Below the pieces are notes generated by a model. That model saw only the letters and a program-made list of their open reading frames with translations, had not been told where the DNA came from and did not search any database. A program made the translations under genes and the position numbers. Positions 5,388 through 7,927 of a DNA stretch of 7,927 nucleotides are shown here, piece by piece. The stretch spans positions 1-7,927 of the forward strand of contig CALIFM010000275.1 in NCBI GenBank assembly GCA_938021685.1. The letters run 5' to 3'. Each line of letters opens with the position of its first letter. The first letter of the stretch is position 1. This stretch comes from an uncultured Gammaproteobacteria bacterium (GTDB taxonomy: Bacteria > Pseudomonadota > Gammaproteobacteria > Arenicellales > Poriferihabitantaceae).

Positions 5388-6431
5388 ATGGATTTCAGCA
5401 TCCAGCTTTCTTCTTATTATCCAGACCCGAACTACGGCGGCGATCGCATATATAGGGACATGATAGAGCAAGCAATGCTTGCAGATGAGTTAGGGTATGA
5501 CGCCGTCTCTATTACCGAGCATCACTTAATTAATATTTTGATGATGCCCGCGCCCTTACAATTTGCAGTGAAAATCGCCTGCATGACCCAAAAAATCAAA
5601 ATATTGACCAGCGTCACCGTGCTGCCATTACACGATATGCGCACCTACGCTGGAGAGTTAGTCTGCGCAGATATATTTACCGACCACCGGCTGATGTTAG
5701 GCGTTGGCAGAGGTGCGTTTGCGTATGAAATGGATCGATTAGGCGTACCACTAGAAACCAGTCGAGAAAAATTTGATGAGTCTCTTGATGTCTTACAAGC
5801 ACTATTAAATGAAGAGGAAGTGTCATGGGATGGAAAATATTATCAATTCGATCCTATCACCATCATGCCAAGGCCGGTAAAACCGCTGCCCATTATGATG
5901 GGGGTGCTCATACCAGAAGCTATTTACCACTGTACTAAGCGCGGCTTTCATATTCAAACTACACCTTTGTCAGGCAGCAATCAACATATGCTGGATCAAG
6001 TGAATGCATTCAACCGCGGCAAAGAGGAGTTAGGCACTGCAGGTGAACATCTCACCTTATCCTTGTCTCGATTGTGTTTTGTGTCCAATTCAGAAATAGA
6101 TCGAAATAAAAAAATTCAGATGGCCCACGATTATTATGGCCGTTTTGACAACGTATTCACCGGACCTGGATTGGTCAATAACGGCATGATAAAACCACTA
6201 GCACGAGAAATGACATTAGAGCAAACGGCAGAAAACCTCACCATCTGCACCACCACTGAGATGATCGATAAGCTAGGCATATATGCTGATGCTGGGGTAG
6301 ATCGATTCATAATGAACATTAATTTTGGTGTTGATCAAGCTGAAATACTGGACTCAATACAATGTTTTGCTGAGGAAGTCATGCCCCACTTTACCTCACG
6401 TCCCAAAAAAGCAGAGCACAAGGCCGCTTAA
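5388..6431 (+). CDS. LLM-class (luciferase-like) flavin-dependent oxidoreductase
   Basis: This 347-residue bacterial-luciferase-fold enzyme probably uses reduced FMN, supplied by a reductase, and O2 to oxygenate a small organic substrate. Family marks are the TIM-barrel opening MDFSIQLSSYYPDPN, the ADELGYDAVSITEHH segment (32-46, EHH near the flavin), the VLPLHDMRTYAGELVCADI stretch (78-96), and the GVGRGAFAYEMDRLGV loop (105-120), followed by REKFDESLDVLQALL and the WDGKYYQFD motif (147-155). Length is normal and no truncation is seen. Such enzymes include type II Baeyer-Villiger monooxygenases, desulfonating monooxygenases and aldehyde monooxygenases; the sequence alone does not choose between them. 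No flavin reductase is encoded in the window. The hydrolase starts 29 bp downstream, so the two are probably co-transcribed, and this pairing favours an ester- or lactone-forming reaction. The start is ATG 5388, with only a weak purine-rich ribosome site. Confidence 0.9.
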   Translation: MDFSIQLSSYYPDPNYGGDRIYRDMIEQAMLADELGYDAVSITEHHLINILMMPAPLQFAVKIACMTQKIKILTSVTVLPLHDMRTYAGELVCADIFTDHRLMLGVGRGAFAYEMDRLGVPLETSREKFDESLDVLQALLNEEEVSWDGKYYQFDPITIMPRPVKPLPIMMGVLIPEAIYHCTKRGFHIQTTPLSGSNQHMLDQVNAFNRGKEELGTAGEHLTLSLSRLCFVSNSEIDRNKKIQMAHDYYGRFDNVFTGPGLVNNGMIKPLAREMTLEQTAENLTICTTTEMIDKLGIYADAGVDRFIMNINFGVDQAEILDSIQCFAEEVMPHFTSRPKKAEHKAA

Positions 6432-6460
6432 TTACCGCTACCGTTAAACTTCAAATTATT

Positions 6461-7246
6461 GTGACCGCCGTCAATTGCGCCTATACGATCAGTGGCCAAG
6501 GACCCGCGCTTTATATGGTGCATGGTATTGGCTCAAGAAAAACCACATGGGATGGCCTAGTGCCATCGCTTGAAAAGCAGTTCACTTGCGTTCGCTATGA
6601 CTTACGCGGTCATGGTGAAAGTCCCGTCCCTGCTACGCCCTATTCATTAGATCAGCTGGTTGCAGACCTAGAAGCATTACGAGCAAAGCTAGGACATGAG
6701 CAAATTCATGTTATTGGCCATTCACTCGGTGGCATGATTGGCCCAGCTTATGCACATGCCTATCCCTATAGGATACTGAGCATTGGCCTGCTAAGCACTG
6801 CTGCGGGACGAACAGAAGAGGATAAAGCGAAATTACAAGCTGTCTACCAAAACATGATCGATAAAGGTGTAATGGAAACCTTGAGCACACTTGTTGCAAG
6901 ATGGTATACCGATGAATTTATTGAAGCACGGCCAGATCTTATCGAGGCGCGTTTAAAGCAAGTTAGGGATACACCTGAAGATGTATTTCTTAGCGTATTT
7001 AATATCTATGCAACCACAGAGATGGCACCATGGCTTCATGAGATAACTTGCCCCTGCTTGGTGCTGACTGGTGAGTTGGACGGCGGTTGTAACCCAAGAT
7101 TAAATGCCTTTATTCATGCTGAGCTTCCCCACTCAGAATTGGTCATTCTGAAAGGGCTAAAGCATTCTATCTTAATCGAAGGGCCAGAAGCAGTCTTACC
7201 ACATCTGCTGAATTATCTTTCAGGGTCAGCTATCCAGCTTTCATAA
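6461..7246 (+). CDS. Alpha/beta-fold hydrolase (enol-lactonase/esterase-like)
   Basis: This 261-residue cytosolic serine hydrolase has a complete predicted triad: Ser88 in the nucleophile elbow GHSLG (86-90), Asp207 in TGELDGG, and His235 in LKHSILIEGPE. The oxyanion-hole HG pair is at 21-22 (LYMVHGIG), and YDLRGHGES (46-54) is typical. The overall pattern resembles 3-oxoadipate enol-lactonase and related esterases, so hydrolysis of an ester or lactone is likely. The start is a GTG at 6461. The frame is open further upstream to about 6374 but shows no ATG there, and the GTG gives a normal short N-terminus (TAVNCAYTISGQGPALYMVHG), so I keep it despite no clear Shine-Dalgarno. It follows the LLM gene by 29 bp and probably acts on that enzyme's product. 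Its last 34 bp overlap the convergent GST-like gene. The substrate is unknown. Confidence 0.9.
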   Translation: MTAVNCAYTISGQGPALYMVHGIGSRKTTWDGLVPSLEKQFTCVRYDLRGHGESPVPATPYSLDQLVADLEALRAKLGHEQIHVIGHSLGGMIGPAYAHAYPYRILSIGLLSTAAGRTEEDKAKLQAVYQNMIDKGVMETLSTLVARWYTDEFIEARPDLIEARLKQVRDTPEDVFLSVFNIYATTEMAPWLHEITCPCLVLTGELDGGCNPRLNAFIHAELPHSELVILKGLKHSILIEGPEAVLPHLLNYLSGSAIQLS

Positions 7247-7854
7247 ACAAGCTGCACACTGGGTCTGCGCACCACCTTATCTGCAATACGCTTTACATTT
7301 GGAAACTCATCAGTCGCAGGGTGACCGCGCTCTTTTCTAAGCCAAGTGGTTAGCATGAACAAATAGATATCAGCGACGCTGAAATGGTCTCCTAAAATCC
7401 ACTCCTTATCGCCAATCTGATCATCAATCACTTTCCACGTTTCACGCAATCGCCGAGCACCGCGCTTTTGTGCGCTTGATTCGTCTTCAGCTGAGTCTAC
7501 AAAACGATCAGGGTAATAGCTGAGCTGAAATGCGTTTTGAATCGAATTGGAAAAATACACCAACGTTTGCAAATAAAGTGCTCGTGCTGGGTCATCAACC
7601 TTGGGGGCTAAATTAGCTTCAGGGTGGCGATCACCTAAAAACATCGTGATTGCTGCTGCTTCGTACATGGCTCCATCATCCCAAACTAGCACCGGCAACC
7701 ACCCATTGGGGTTAATGGCCATTTGCTCTGGTGATCTTGGCACGGTCCGATCTGTGGTCGATTGGATAAGCTCATAGGACACACCTATTTCTTCCAAAAT
7801 CACACGCACTCCCATCGAAGCGCTCAGCAAACTGTAATATAGTTTATAAGTCAT
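7213..7854 (-). CDS. Glutathione S-transferase family protein
   Basis: This 213-residue cytosolic GST has the usual two domains. The thioredoxin-like N-terminus (about 1-80) begins YKLYYSLLSASMGVRVILEE, where Ser8, Ser11 or Ser13 could activate glutathione. NPNGWLPVL (48-56) holds the cis-Pro (Pro54), and YEAAAIT (64-70) corresponds to the glutathione gamma-glutamyl site, although the usual Ser after Glu65 is Ala66. The all-helical C-domain (about 88-205) contains the N-capping box FSVAD (158-162) in the DHFSVADIYLF motif. Length is typical. Roles could be conjugation of a reactive intermediate, peroxide reduction or isomerisation; the Ser-to-Ala change makes classical activity less certain. 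The ATG at 7854 lies after AT-rich DNA with a TATAAA just upstream (minus strand), implying a very short leader. It converges on and overlaps the hydrolase gene, so it is a separate transcription unit. Confidence 0.9.
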   Translation of the reverse strand: MTYKLYYSLLSASMGVRVILEEIGVSYELIQSTTDRTVPRSPEQMAINPNGWLPVLVWDDGAMYEAAAITMFLGDRHPEANLAPKVDDPARALYLQTLVYFSNSIQNAFQLSYYPDRFVDSAEDESSAQKRGARRLRETWKVIDDQIGDKEWILGDHFSVADIYLFMLTTWLRKERGHPATDEFPNVKRIADKVVRRPSVQLVYESWIADPER

Positions 7855-7927
7855 CGTTTTTTATAGATTAAAATTGGCTGATTAGTAAATATCTATTTTA
7901 CAGTTTATTTACGCTATGAATAACTAC
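7855..7927. other. Right-edge upstream region of the GST gene
   Basis: These 73 AT-rich bases hold no gene. On the minus strand TTTACT, 18 bp, TATAAA is a possible promoter, but its start site would fall almost on the GST ATG, giving a nearly leaderless message. The promoter may equally lie beyond the window edge. Confidence 0.4.

Overview
The window (about 43-45% GC by eye) is compact, bacterial and chromosome-like. Short intergenic gaps, sigma70-like promoter words, and protein families common in marine and soil Proteobacteria (BetI-like TetR regulator, DUF2200, MDR9-type dehydrogenase, luciferase-like oxidoreductase) suggest a gammaproteobacterium, probably aquatic. That placement is inference: there is no rRNA or other phylogenetic marker. 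I saw no tRNA, IS element, CRISPR array or phage gene.

Layout from left to right. (1) Positions 1-193 hold no convincing gene. (2) A GMC-family FAD alcohol dehydrogenase runs leftward (194-1828). (3) A 186-bp divergent gap leads to a small DUF2200 gene on + (2015-2380), which looks like an unrelated housekeeping-type insert. (4) A leftward pair follows, a TetR regulator (3297-3920) then an Fe(II)/2-oxoglutarate oxygenase (2422-3276), 20 bp apart and probably one operon. (5) A 216-bp divergent control region (3921-4136). (6) A rightward run: zinc-free MDR dehydrogenase (4137-5213), LLM-class flavin oxidoreductase (5388-6431) and alpha/beta hydrolase (6461-7246). (7) A leftward glutathione S-transferase-like gene (7213-7854) whose 3' end overlaps the hydrolase by 34 bp.

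Six of the eight genes are enzymes of oxidative small-molecule metabolism, grouped around one local regulator. A coherent but unproven reading is a catabolic cassette: alcohol oxidation to a carbonyl (GMC and/or MDR enzyme), flavin-dependent oxygen insertion (LLM enzyme), and hydrolysis of the resulting ester or lactone (alpha/beta hydrolase). The 2OG oxygenase and the GST-like protein would do accessory hydroxylation or detoxification. The substrate cannot be read from the sequence. The most notable points are the oxygenase, which recalls the BesD/HalD halogenase family but keeps the metal-binding Asp expected of a hydroxylase; related sequence boxes in front of the regulator, MDR and LLM genes; and a duplicated 17-bp element upstream of the LLM gene.
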